A stretch of DNA of 64,000 bases from Lunularia cruciata (lineage: Eukaryota > Streptophyta > Marchantiopsida > Lunulariales > Lunulariaceae), in contig OX419755.1 in the NCBI GenBank assembly GCA_948567375.1, forward strand, positions 58,353,945 through 58,417,944, given 5' to 3'. A program made the position numbers and the translations under genes. The notes below the pieces were generated by a model. It saw nothing but the letters and a program-made list of their open reading frames with translations, ran no database searches and had not been told where the DNA came from. Each line of letters opens with the position of its first letter. Position 1 is the stretch's first letter. Shown here one piece after another: positions 45,485-56,870 of the stretch.

Positions 45485-48000
45485 GGAGACTGACATTCAG
45501 CTAACATCCGTTGTATAGGTTAATAGTGAAGGCGAGAACTCGTTGCGTGTTTGAGCTATAGGTGCAGGATCGGAGATGAGTTTCTTTTGAAGGTTATCAA
45601 AAGGTAAGGGAAGTGTGGGTGCATTGGACTGATAACAGCCTGTTCCGGAACACCAATGCTTTTGATGAATTGTATTAAAACCTTTTCGCCGAATCACATG
45701 TGCAATTATGGAGGACACCGATTCTTTCAATAATCGCTTCCGGTTTTGTTAAATTCGACCGAATGGTTTGTGCAATCCGTTGGGCTCTCCAATTCTCCCG
45801 AGAATTTTTCGAGAATTTTTGGACATGTACTGTTCTGACCCACAGGAGACATTCATGCAATCAGTAAGTTCACACTCATCAAGATGATTGTGAGATTCGA
45901 TCAGAGGGCTATCTGAAAGTTCTTCTGTACAATGAAGCGGTGGTTACTACTGACTCTATTGCACTTCTCGTCGCACAGAACACCAGAATTTGGACTTTAC
46001 CGTCCCACCCCACACCTCCGCAATAAAAAATCTTCAAGTTCAAGAATTATATCGGTGAATTGCAAAATGGTGGTAATGCTACGAGACTAACCTGGCAGAT
46101 ATGGAGAGGAACATGAGGATTGCAATCGGCCCAAGTTGAAGAAACTCCAGCGCACTTTCAGCACTCCAAGCTCAAATTCTCACACTCCAAGCACTGAATT
46201 ACAAGTTATCTCCACCGCTCTAAATAGGTCCAAAACCTCCACCCTTCCAACAATCAAACTTGCAGTGCAGTTCCGATAGTGAGCAAGCTTATCCCGTTAG
46301 TAGGTTGACACAACAGAACGTGATGGTTTACAGCTAGTGAGTCAGCTAAAAATGTGAGCTCTGGCTTTAAAGAAACTAGCTGATAAGATCCCCAGGTATT
46401 GAGACCGAAGATGATTCCTCTTTATTATAAGTCACAGATTTAATTCATGAATGTTTTCTAGAAACTAATATTTGAATGTCATATCTCCTCTCATATTACT
46501 ATTGAGAAAGTCACTCTCTTCTTCAATACTATGTTCAATGAGAATATTCACATGACCAATCTCGAAGGAGTACGAGTTGTTGACGCAAAGCATGGCTAAG
46601 ATAAAGTCTATGAGCTTCCGTACATGCTATCTCCTTAATGATTATTTTCTGATATTGCTTAATTGTATAAAGTCGTTAGATGATGGAATTTTTGTTATGT
46701 TTAAAGGGAAATCCGTTTATCATCCTAGTCCCATATGTGATGACACATGAATGTCATGGATCATATGAAGGCTTGTTGAAGTAAGAGAAACCGGAGAGAC
46801 TAATCGTTGCTTGGATATTGAGCTCTAACAAGACATGAAAAGATCCCCAGCGAGTATCGATGTCACCAGATTGAGAGAAAAGAGGAACTCAACAAGAATT
46901 GCCCGGCCGGCGATCCAAATATCTGAGCCTGTTCTGCAGCGTGATGGTGAAACGTTCGAACACCTAATGAGGCTAATGATCAGAATGGCTACCGATCAGA
47001 TGCTGAAGCAACGGGGTTCACTGCGTTTACGGGGGATTGTCGTCCTAGACCTATAAGGGATTTTGTCAAGCAGGTTGTGCGTCTCGAAGTCGGATGAAAT
47101 CTACAGAACCCTAAACATCCCAAGATAGACTGCTGCCAATTTTAGCTCCATTTAGCATCAATTTTAGCATCATAGTGTTATTTTCCTTGTACTGAGCCAT
47201 GTCACCTGCTTGTTAATCGTCCAGAACAGAGCCAGTAAGTACCTTCCCGACAAGACAGTCATTGGTAAGTATGTCAGTGATGCAGCAAAACTACCATACC
47301 CTCCTCACATTTCGCAAGTGTCCAAAATTTGCCAGCTCCATCCGCAAAGGTTGATCTTCAGAATTGCAAGTACAGTAGGGGGTTTCAGAAATCGGTTTGA
47401 CGGGATGTCTACGGGATATATAACAAACTTTCGTAACTATTTTGAGTGAACTCGGTAAGGAGATGAGGTGCTAATAAATTACAGTGAGGTGCTAATAAAT
47501 TAAAACGGTATATCACATGCAATTTGCATTCATTTATAAAAATTAAATGCTATACTACGGATGTTTAGGAGTTCCATAGTGAAATAAATCATTGTCAAAA
47601 GGGATGATGTGGCTTCTTGAGAGAATTACCACCTTTTTATGGTATGTGATTTTTGGTATATGATTTTTAGAGTGGGATTTATGAAATTTTTTGGCGGATC
47701 CAAAATGCTACTCTCAACTATTCAAATTCAAATTCACCAAATGCGAATGCTGTGCAAATGCTCTTGTCAGTAAACCAAACCGGTGGGTTTTGTAGTTTTG
47801 CATTGGTGTGTTGGTTCATATCCATATATATTAGTGTGGTGAGGGAGATAGCGCGAATTATGGTACATGATTTGCATCATCTTACAACAACCAAGAAATT
47901 AATTGGAGATCAAGGAATTTTACTCCAAAAGGGCAACAAAAATTTAGCAAAAATATGATTACAATGTAGGCTCACATATGGATGCAAACTCAAGTTGCAC

Positions 48001-48271
48001 TATCAAGCGACTACCAGCGGCAACGAGCGTCTACCAACGTCAACCAACATCAACCAGCACCAACAAGCGTGTACGGGTGCCAACGAGCTTTGAGCTTCGA
48101 GCGCCATTGAGTGGCTACGAGCGGCTACGGGCAGCAATAGGCGGTGATGAGTAGCAATGAGCAACGACGAGCAACAACGAGCAATGACAAGCAGTGGCGA
48201 GCAATGACGAGCAGCGACCAGCAACAACCAGCAGCGATGAGCAACAACGAGCAACAACAAGCAGTGACAAG
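48001..48271 (+). repeat. Minisatellite with exact 10-bp period
   Basis: Most units from 48161 to 48271 fit GAGCAACAAC with substitutions and no length change (for example GAGCAACGAC, GAGCAATGAC, CAGCAGCGAC). The earlier part, from 48001, is more diverged but keeps the 10-bp register. About 27 units in all. A 10-bp unit shifts the reading frame each time, so it is not selected as a simple coding repeat. Confidence 0.85.
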
Positions 48272-48330
48272 AAAAATCTCATTTAATCCTAAATTAACAT
48301 ATTAAATCCCATATAAATCATGTTCTCGCT

Positions 48331-48484
48331 CGTCTAGTGCATAAATTTGTCAATTTTTGATTACCATGGGTATTCTCAAACATCATGGATGCTCCCTTTG
48401 GTGGCCTCGGTTGTCTAGTGCATAAATTTGTCAACTTTTGATTACCATGGGTGTTCTCGAACATGTGTTCCCTTTGGTGGCTGC
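48331..48484 (+). repeat. Tandem duplication of about 75 bp
   Basis: GTCTAGTGCATAAATTTGTC followed by TTTTGATTACCATGGGT and CCCTTTGGTGGC occurs at 48331-48404 and 48413-48484. Confidence 0.88.
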
Positions 48485-48860
48485 CACTTTCACTCTAACC
48501 GTAAATGATCAACTTTATTATCCCTAATACGTAATCAATGCACTACGGAGTGATAACAAAAAATTCCTTATTCCTTATTTTCTACAAACCACCTCATATG
48601 GAGTGCGCTAATAATAAGGAACTTGGCCCAAACTCCGTAACAATACCTTTTCTACCTCTCGGTCACACACCGTACCCATTTAGTCAACGCTTCATAACTA
48701 TCTATATGAAAAGTTATGAAACTTCATATAACTATTTCTGAAACCCCCTAGTGTACTACTACATTCTTTTCCTGCAATCAGGGAATCCAAGGAGTTCTGT
48801 GATTATGAATGAAAGCGAAGACTAAAGATTGGACTTTAAGGACTCGAAAGTGTAGTGGAG

Positions 48861-49615
48861 GAACGCGACTGCGTGTGAAAACAAGAAGGATGGGAAGACA
48901 CCATCAAGCCATACAAGGAAAAGATAAAGCGGGTAAAATGGGGCTAAACCGGTAGGAGGAATCTGCACTACAGCTTCTAAAATATTTGAACAAGAAAAAG
49001 ACAACCCCATAGAGAGCAAAATATTTGAACGAGAAAAATGGGACCGCGTAGAGAGCAAAAAGAGAGAGACAAAAAAAGGTAAAATAGGGCTAGGCCCCAA
49101 TAGAGTCTATATGAGAATTCTGCTCTACTGCACCTAAAATATCCTGAGTTATGCAAGTCATAGGGTCTACAAACAACTGGAGCATCTGAAGAAGTATCAC
49201 CTAGTGTGTTTGTTCTCTTATGGATTGCACCAATCACTGTCCTCTGTAGAGCAATGGACACACACTCCCTAAATATACTACAAAGTATGCAACCCTGACG
49301 CCTAACATGATAAGCTCTGGTGCATTCCCTGACAAATGTGTCGAACACCATGTCCATAGCTCCATATAACTCCAAAGCTAGAGGAACAAAGAGGTAACCT
49401 CGCTACATGCCCCTATACTCAGAGACCTTACGACCTGGTGTTGCACTCGCCGCCCATCCAAGGGGTGGATAATCACTCCTTCCAAAGCGGTACCACACGT
49501 AGGGTCTGTAACCATGACATCCGCTATTGTCACTTGATCATCTCAGACCAAGTATAAATCTGCCCTGACACTCGTTGTCTGCAAAGCATATGAACGCTCC
49601 ATCCAAACCATTATA
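48861..49615 (-). mobile_element. LINE relic, 3' part
   Basis: Collinear with 56685-57280 of the near-intact LINE: tail (GCGACTGCGTGTG), the GAAGGATGGGAAGAC block and the endonuclease region, read on the minus strand as GAMDMVFDTFVRECTRAYHVRRQG. The 3' UTR part is partly duplicated (48861-48990 and 49030-49110). Confidence 0.85.
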
Positions 49616-51166
49616 TTTGAACAAGGCGAGGGGAATTTGTGGTTAACGATCTTGAATCCATTTTAAATGAGTTGATTTTGTTCTCCCAGTAGATACAATG
49701 TATCAAATAAGACGAACCCAGAATGAGATAATACTAATAAGAAATATGAATTGCACAACAACGCAACCCATAAAGGAACACGATGTCTTTAACAAATGGA
49801 AAGCCCAATCACCCAAAGGAAGCACAATGAAAGGGCCTCTAAAACTACAGAAATGTGTTGAACCGTATGGAACATATGGGATAAAGAAGATGGGGTATAA
49901 AAGATAGGAGAGGTCCTATTGCTACTATTCCATCATGTAAACAAATATTTGGGAACGTTGTAAAATGGATTGGCAGAGAATTTTAGAAAAGAAATTTTGA
50001 ACCAACTGAGAATCTGGCAGTGATATCCGAAGACCTCAAGTTTACCAACGTATCCGAGGACATAGTGGGTTTCTTCGTTTTCCAAGCGTTACACTCATGA
50101 CAATGATCTCTTTTCGCTGCACATCGTTTCCTGCAGGTCGACATAATGATGCATATCAGGTTTAGACGCTGTTACGTAGACAAGAGCGGTTCTTGTTCCT
50201 GTGTAGACAGGAATATGAAGACCTCTCATCATCTATTCTCATCTCCTTTTCTATGTTTTTGCTTTTGATGGGGAGGACGGAGAAATAGATAAGACAGAGA
50301 AAATGTACATTGTATGAGATTATAGGTTAGAAGTAAATAGTTATTTTTTCTATTTTTATTTTCGTTTTATTTTGTAGGGTATGGAGAATTAGGTAGTAAA
50401 ATATGAATATACTTAGATCTTTTATTGTTATGAATGATTACTTTAGCACAGGAGTTATGATCTTTTGTTGTTATTCTCTTGGTTTTTATGCTTTGGATTT
50501 ATTGGAATCTAGTTTACAAACTACAAAGATGAGAAATAGAAAAATGACTATTCAGGGATTTTAGAATTTTGAGATTTAATGTATTCATATTTTAAGATTG
50601 TGGATTGTGGTTTTGCAAAATACAAAAATTAAAGATGAAGTATCTTGTGTTATTGTTTTTATTTTTGCGTAAGTTATAGTTTCTCTTCTACATATGGTGT
50701 CATCTTCAGCAACACAAGATACATTATTCTAGGTGTATCATAGACTCTTTATCTTATAAGGACAAAGACCCATGTAGGAATGATATACAAGGATTTTGGT
50801 TGGACCATATCGGAAGTCTATGTAAGATAGGCAACCAAATCAAGATCATTGATATTTGGAATAACACACACTATGTTGATCCTTTCATAAACCATTCAAG
50901 ATAAGCAAATGGAGACGTGGTAGTGATAAGCAACAAAGTAAGCTATATTTTAGAGTTATTCAAGAGTATTTTTCCATGTCCACACATATTGCATAAAATT
51001 ATTTTTGTGTCTAGATAGTCTAGATAGATAGTTTAAATAATGAGGCTAGATAGTCTTCCGCTTACCACTTAATCTATTGGCACATAATCCCTTTAGTGAT
51101 TTCATAGAGTTATTCTTCATGGCTATAATAGTAGCTAATCAGAATAATTACACTTGGAATAGTGGC
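49616..51166. other. AT-rich intergenic DNA, no gene recognised
   Basis: No frame with a recognisable domain, no LTR or LINE similarity seen. Confidence 0.5.
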
Positions 51167-51742
51167 TGTAATGTTCTGAGTACAAGAGAACATCCAAGAG
51201 AAATACAAGGCTTCATCCCTCAATACTCCAATGCCCCAAAGGAACATCTTGTCTTTATTATATAATAAGAGGATCCACTCAAAGTGAGCTCCATCCTTGG
51301 ATCAGATATATGGATTTGTGACATGTCAACAAGCTCCACCCTTACATTAGTTGCATGGATTGGTGATATGTTGATCCTTGTCCTATTTGGTTGGTCAAAC
51401 AAGTTTGACTAGAGGGAATCTTTGGAGAATCTTATTGTAAGAATCTCATACAACATAGGTGAGGTACTGTTGGATAGCTCTTGATGAGACAAAAAGTGGA
51501 GAAGGCAACAAATTTTTTCAAAGGGAAGCATTTTTTAATTTTCAATGCCTAATTCATTAGTTTAGACTTCCAAAATCAGCTTTGGAGTTTTCAAGGTGGT
51601 TTTGGTCTCTGCTCTATTAATGGAAGTACTCTTCTGGTGACACTTCTATCTGATCTACTTAGACCATCATATATAACATCCCTCCAAATACTACCAAGTC
51701 AATTTCCACCTCTAGATAATATATCTAGCTAATGGTATTTCA
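51167..51742 (+). repeat. Family-A LTR
   Basis: Starts TGTAATGTTCTGAG and ends GGTATTTCA. It shares the CCAATGCCCCAAAGGA, CTTTATTATATA, GACATGTCAACAAGCTCCA and TTGGTCAAACAAG blocks with 63412-64000. The end module is single here. I found no convincing target-site duplication, so the left edge is approximate. Confidence 0.78.
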
Positions 51743-51744
51743 AT

Positions 51745-52590
51745 TGCAAAGTGTAGATTCCTATGTTAGTTAACTTTTAGATGCAAATTGATATCAATAC
51801 ACATCTTCTTTACACACTTAAGAGCATGTTACTATATTAGATGCAACAAGGATTCCTATGATTCATTGCACTTTGGAGGACAAAAGATAGCTACTTGTGG
51901 TGTCATCAAGGAAGTTTGTAATGGCATATGGGAGTATATATTTTACTTGGAGTGAACATTGGTATACATTGCAAATGAAATGAATTAGTATATACTTGTA
52001 TATGATTTTAAATAATTGGGTGATAGGAGTGGATGTTGTGGTTACAAATTCCAAACAAGATGCAATTTTGGTAGAGGTTAGTACTCATACACTTGGATTG
52101 CCAAAGACCAAAGCAACTTTAAGCAAAGTCTTCAAGTATATGGGTATGTAACAAGGTCAAATTTTTGTTCCTTTAGCCTTGGAGTTATATAGCGCTATGG
52201 ATACAATATTTGGCACCTTTTTCAAGGATTGCATACGATCTTATCATACTAAACAATAAGGAATATTACCTTAATTTTCCTCTTTTATGTCTAACTTAAG
52301 ATAGCAAGTGTACATTTGTTCTATAGAAAGCAACTCACAAGAGAATAATCACAATAATGAATACTTATTTGGTTGTTCTAACGATACAAAGACCATTTAA
52401 TCTACATAGCTTTTACATTCTAAGAACAATAGATAGATTTCCCATTTCAATGCTATTTAAGCTTAATCCTATTTTACATCTTGGGAGGTTCTATTCTTTT
52501 CCGGATCGGATTGATGTAGTCTTCCGCTCATTCTTATTATCCTGTGTACTTCATTTTTCTCTTTCCCATTCATTACGTTTCCAATGCAAC
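51745..52590 (+). mobile_element. LINE relic, 3' part, sense on plus
   Basis: Reading through stops gives IHCTLEDKR (from CPFGGQR), a VDVVVTNS block (endonuclease core), VFKYMGM, and FVPLALELYSAMDTIFGTFFKDC near 52150-52230. The 3' UTR follows to about 52590. Confidence 0.85.
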
Positions 52591-55500
52591 CTCAAGTGAA
52601 ATAGCACCAATGAATTTCAACTTTGACTTTTTAAAAGTGAAGAACTCATAGCTAGCCCTATTGGTAAGTAGACTCTATTGGTAAGTAGACTGTAATATCG
52701 ATGCGTCCTTAATTTTACTAGTATTATAAAGGATGCTATAAACATATTAACTAGTAGTAACTAGGTAGTATCATTTTCTTTTTACGGTAGATTATCAAAT
52801 TTTGACAATAGATTCGAAGGAAATGAGATGAAAGCCTTTAGTCAAAAGAAAAATAGTGTAACCAAGTCCTAGCTCCCCTCCCCCAATATAGTTATCGAAA
52901 ACAATCAAATCAACGAGCAAGATGCATACAATCAAAAGATCCCTTTGCACTTTAAATATGAAAAGGATAAAAGAATTAGGACAACTTCTTTTAACTGCTT
53001 GGATCGACAAATATCACATGCCATACAAAAATATAACCGAGAAGTCATGGTCCCCAAAGTCTTATTAGTCATAGTTGTACTTACTACACATGCCTAGAGT
53101 AGTCATATCCTTCCCTGACTGAAAACTGAATAACAAACGGGCCAGGGTTAATAAGAAATAAGAAGTGATCACTACCTTTTATTTCCCACTACTACAATTG
53201 AGCACCACCACTACAATGTTGATGGGTTGTCTTAAGTACTCGCATTTCCTACTCTTACTACTACAAATTACTGTAGCAAAAAGAATGGTGCTAGCAACCT
53301 GAGCTCAAGCAAACCACCTTACCTCGTCTGTACTTACTTGTCCCTTGATCAATTCGCGAGAGCTACGAAGAAACTACTGTCCGTACTATTTAGCAGCAGA
53401 AGACCAACGCTCAATCTTCATGCTTTAGGCCGGTCCTCGATCACTTTGGCTTTTGGCAACTCAGCGTACTCTCACGAGGATGCAAGAGGTGCAGACCACG
53501 GATTCGAAGAAAAGAAGAAGAACAGAAAGAATTTCCGATTGCTTGCCGTTGACCTCTTATTATCTCAAGGTTCGTTCTGGGAAAAGTGAAAGCTGATGAA
53601 CGGAACTACTACTGTATGGTGTGTAAGAAAGGTCGAAAAAGCGACCGCGTGTGAAGATAGAAGGATGGGAAGACCCCGTCGATGATCCAGAAGTCCAAAC
53701 TTCTTCCCTCTGCCAAGATAATAAACTATGGTTAAGAGAGAATCTATGCTGGTGTGCACTTGGCCCGTACGCATCATCCAATTCCTCCAATTGAATACTG
53801 GTCGAGTGTAAATCCACGGTAGCTCTCATTACTTTTCCATAAGCTCGAAAACGTAATCATCATCGCGAGGTGTGGCGACCGTGACACAGTTGGAGGGGGC
53901 AGTTATGTGCTTACAAACGCCCAATCGCTGCAGCTGAGGAGAATCGAGAACGCACAACCCGTTACTCGCAAATCGAGTTGCAGCATCCTCAACGTTTTTG
54001 TAAGGAGAGAACTTCAAGAACCTTTCGATCCGTTTGCGTCCACAAAGAAGAAAAGGGTTCGGATCTATCTTCCTCAGCCACAAAGTACACGTCATCCGGA
54101 CAACCTTTTGGGATTATCCAAAGGCCGTGATTTGCTTTTCGTCCCAATTACAAAACCAAGACCGGTCGTCTCTGGTACGACTACTATCCTTTTGTGGCAG
54201 ATCTACTGCATTGTCATATCAGAAAATCCTCTGGTGAAGTCATGGTAAGTCTGTAGATAGTTTACTCATTTGGACATTGTCAAGGTCCTAAAGAAGTGCA
54301 AGTGAACTGGACGTATCTGGTCCGAGTTGCCAAACGTCATTAGTAGCGCAATTTAGTAGGATCTGCGAGCAGATTCGGCTCAATCCGGCATGATTACGAG
54401 ATGTATGTTGATAGAAACTACGAGATGGATGTTGGATAGAAACTATGATTGCTTGTACTGGGTTAATATTACAGCGGATCTAGGTTTGTCGATTCTTCAT
54501 GACTTATTTACTTATTGACTTATTTACGTATGACTTATTTAGAAATGATCTCCTATTTGGCTCGGTTTCTACTGCCAAATGACAAACAGCGCAAGTTGCT
54601 TCGCTGCGACTCCGATTTGAAGTTGTTTCCAACTTGAGCTTCGATGATTTTCATATGATGACTTTCTCTCTAGGTGATTATTTGTTGTGGGTCTTGAGCC
54701 GATGGAAATCATAGCATATAGTGTTAGTAAACTACTCTGACCAACACTGGATTCTTCAAGTTCATTTGAAGGTCTTTATGAACAACCTGTACGCCCTAAA
54801 TCAAATCAACCGTAGCTTTAAACCAGTTCTTTTCGTTTAGATCATACGTCAAGGCATAAGAGAAACCATTTATGCCAAACTCAATCGGAACAACCATCTT
54901 CCTTCCTTAGCGTTGTCCTACAATTCTGACCAGAATTAGTGTGTACCGTATTACACTAATTCTTATCCGGACCTAGCTTACTGATCTTGTCGCGAAATTG
55001 AAATTGGCTACTAACTGATTCCATAGAAATGATGGCCAATTAAACACAGCGTCGTGGTCGAACATTGGCTGACAACAGTACCCCACTATCTCGGATTATG
55101 GGCAATGGGCATGATGAACACTTGAATGGGCGACCTCTACGTAGTCCACCTCCCGGCGCGGTGGTAAGGGTACTGTAGTCGAACTCCAGCTGGTTCGGGT
55201 TTCCACGAGACATTGAGGTGAGACGCGGAGCATCGGGAGAGCAAATGTCTCAACAGCAGCTTGTCCAGTTCTCGTAGGCCAAAATTGAGATGCATTGCCC
55301 AAGTGAGTAATTTGACGGCAACACAGGGTCAGGCGAGCGCATGGTGACATGGGGGACTACTGAAGACAGCACGGATGTTTGGGGTGACATAGATTGTTCC
55401 AGTCCCATGTGGTCCTGTGATTGAATTTTTGTGCAGTATAGTACAGTACTAAATGTACACAAAACTTGGAAATATGAGGCGACTAGTGAGTAAACTGGTC

Positions 55501-56436
55501 CACTTTAATTGTAGATCCTCGTGACTGGATTTTGAACTTCTCAATTTAGCATCAGGTGTGTTCGAACAATGGGGGGGTCCAAGTCTCAGTCAATGATTAA
55601 ACTTCTGTATCTTAAAGCTACTTATCTTCATGATCAGATAAGTAGCAGAAGCTGCCGCACTGTACTTGCGTTTCTTGAACTTGTTTGAGTCCTCCCGTGC
55701 CGACTCCTAGAGCAAGACCAGTGTGATGTCATCAAATTGTGTACGACTGTTAGATCTCCGCGACTGAAATGCTTCTAAGTGATGTTTGTGACGGGCCGTC
55801 TGCGGATTCTTCCACACCCATTGGACCTACAAAGGGTACGTTTGTTCCAATCTAATGCAGTGGAGCAAGGTCTTTGCGCTGTTCCGTGCGGAAACCGGTC
55901 AAACTTTGTAGACGTCGTCAACTCCAAAGCTGCTGCATTGCGCCAAACACTTTTCAGGCTCCTGTTCCTGTTGGCACTTACTGTACCAAAAGCAAGATGT
56001 ATTCAACTTCTACGAACAATCTGCTGAGCTTCACTGGCCCCTCTGAAACTGGATAACCCCGGGAGTCAAATTGTTACTACTGGAAGATAGTTCATCTTGA
56101 GAGCTATTCCGCCATCTTCTCACTATTCTTAGATCTTTACGCATCCGTCTGCCTTACTTACCATCCCTGACATCGTCCACTGTGGTACGATTCTTTCTGA
56201 AGTTCACCGAACTTTGTAAAACGCTATGTTGTGTTTTGGCTATTTACTCATCCGAACATGAGATGTATCTACATTAGCCCTGCTCTGAGGGCAAGGTGGT
56301 GGTAATGCCTACTATTTCACTTAAATATCGTGCAGAAGTTTTATCATGCAAGACAAGAAATGAAAACTATCGTCTCTGCTTGTTATTGCACTGCTACTCT
56401 ATCAGCAGTCGCAACCCTAAGTTCACTTTCCTCCCA
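52591..56436. other. Low-copy DNA, no gene recognised
   Basis: Overlapping short frames on both strands (for example 53338-54248 and 55096-55462) show no family I know. One LINE tail fragment lies at 53634-53690. Confidence 0.45.
53634..53690 (-). mobile_element. LINE 3'-tail fragment
   Basis: AAAAAGCGACCGCGTGTGAA then AGAAGGATGGGAAGACCCCG matches the last about 50 bp of the LINE in minus orientation. The target-site duplication is not clear. Confidence 0.75.
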
Positions 56437-56604
56437 GTTGAATGTCTTATGTGTCTTTAGCTCGGATATCTTAGGTGCAGTGTGGCCGATTTTTTATATA
56501 GACTCTATTGGGGTTTAGCCCCATTTTACCGTATTTGTTCTTCTTCTCCTTCGTACGGCTTGATGGGGTCTTCCCATCCTTCGTGTTTTTACCCGTTGAA
56601 TGTC
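56437..56604 (+). mobile_element. Micro-insertion of the LINE 3' end with 10-bp target-site duplication
   Basis: GTTGAATGTC is exact at 56437-56446 and 56595-56604. The 148 bp between match the LINE from TAGCTCGGATATCTTAGGTG to CTTCCCATCCTTC. The final CGCGGTCGCC tail is missing in this copy. It lies only 75 bp from the end of the near-intact copy, in the opposite orientation. Confidence 0.85.
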
Positions 56605-56870
56605 ATTGTGATTGATAGTGACGGAGCCTTCGCAGCCCCCAGTTTGTTAAAATCGACTTCAAAGGCCGATGTTAGAGAAAAGGCGACCGCGTAGGAAAAA
56701 TGAAGGATGGGAAGACCCCATCAAGCCGTACAAGGGAGAGACAAAAAAGGTAACATGGGGCTAAGCCCCAATAGAGTCTGTATGAGAAATCTGCCCTACC
56801 GCACCTAAGATATCCGAGCTATGCAAGTCGTACGGTCTACACACAACTGGAGCATCCGAAGAAACATCAC

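Larger units (their letters stand above)
43125..48000. other. Low-copy DNA, no gene recognised
   Basis: Several frames of 60-150 codons overlap on both strands without any recognisable domain. Contains the duplication at 44616-44834 and the nested palindromes at 45435-45484. Confidence 0.45.

Noticed and set aside
48003-48260. 85-codon minus-strand frame of Leu/Val/Ala/Arg
   Set aside because: Product of the 10-bp minisatellite; the unit changes frame each repeat, so it is not a protein repeat.
48001-48271. Possible CRISPR array
   Set aside because: Units are contiguous 10-bp repeats without spacers, in a plant nuclear context.
53829-54248. Overlapping minus (89-codon) and plus (113-codon) frames
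   Set aside because: Neither strand shows a known domain, and the mutual overlap suggests chance openness.
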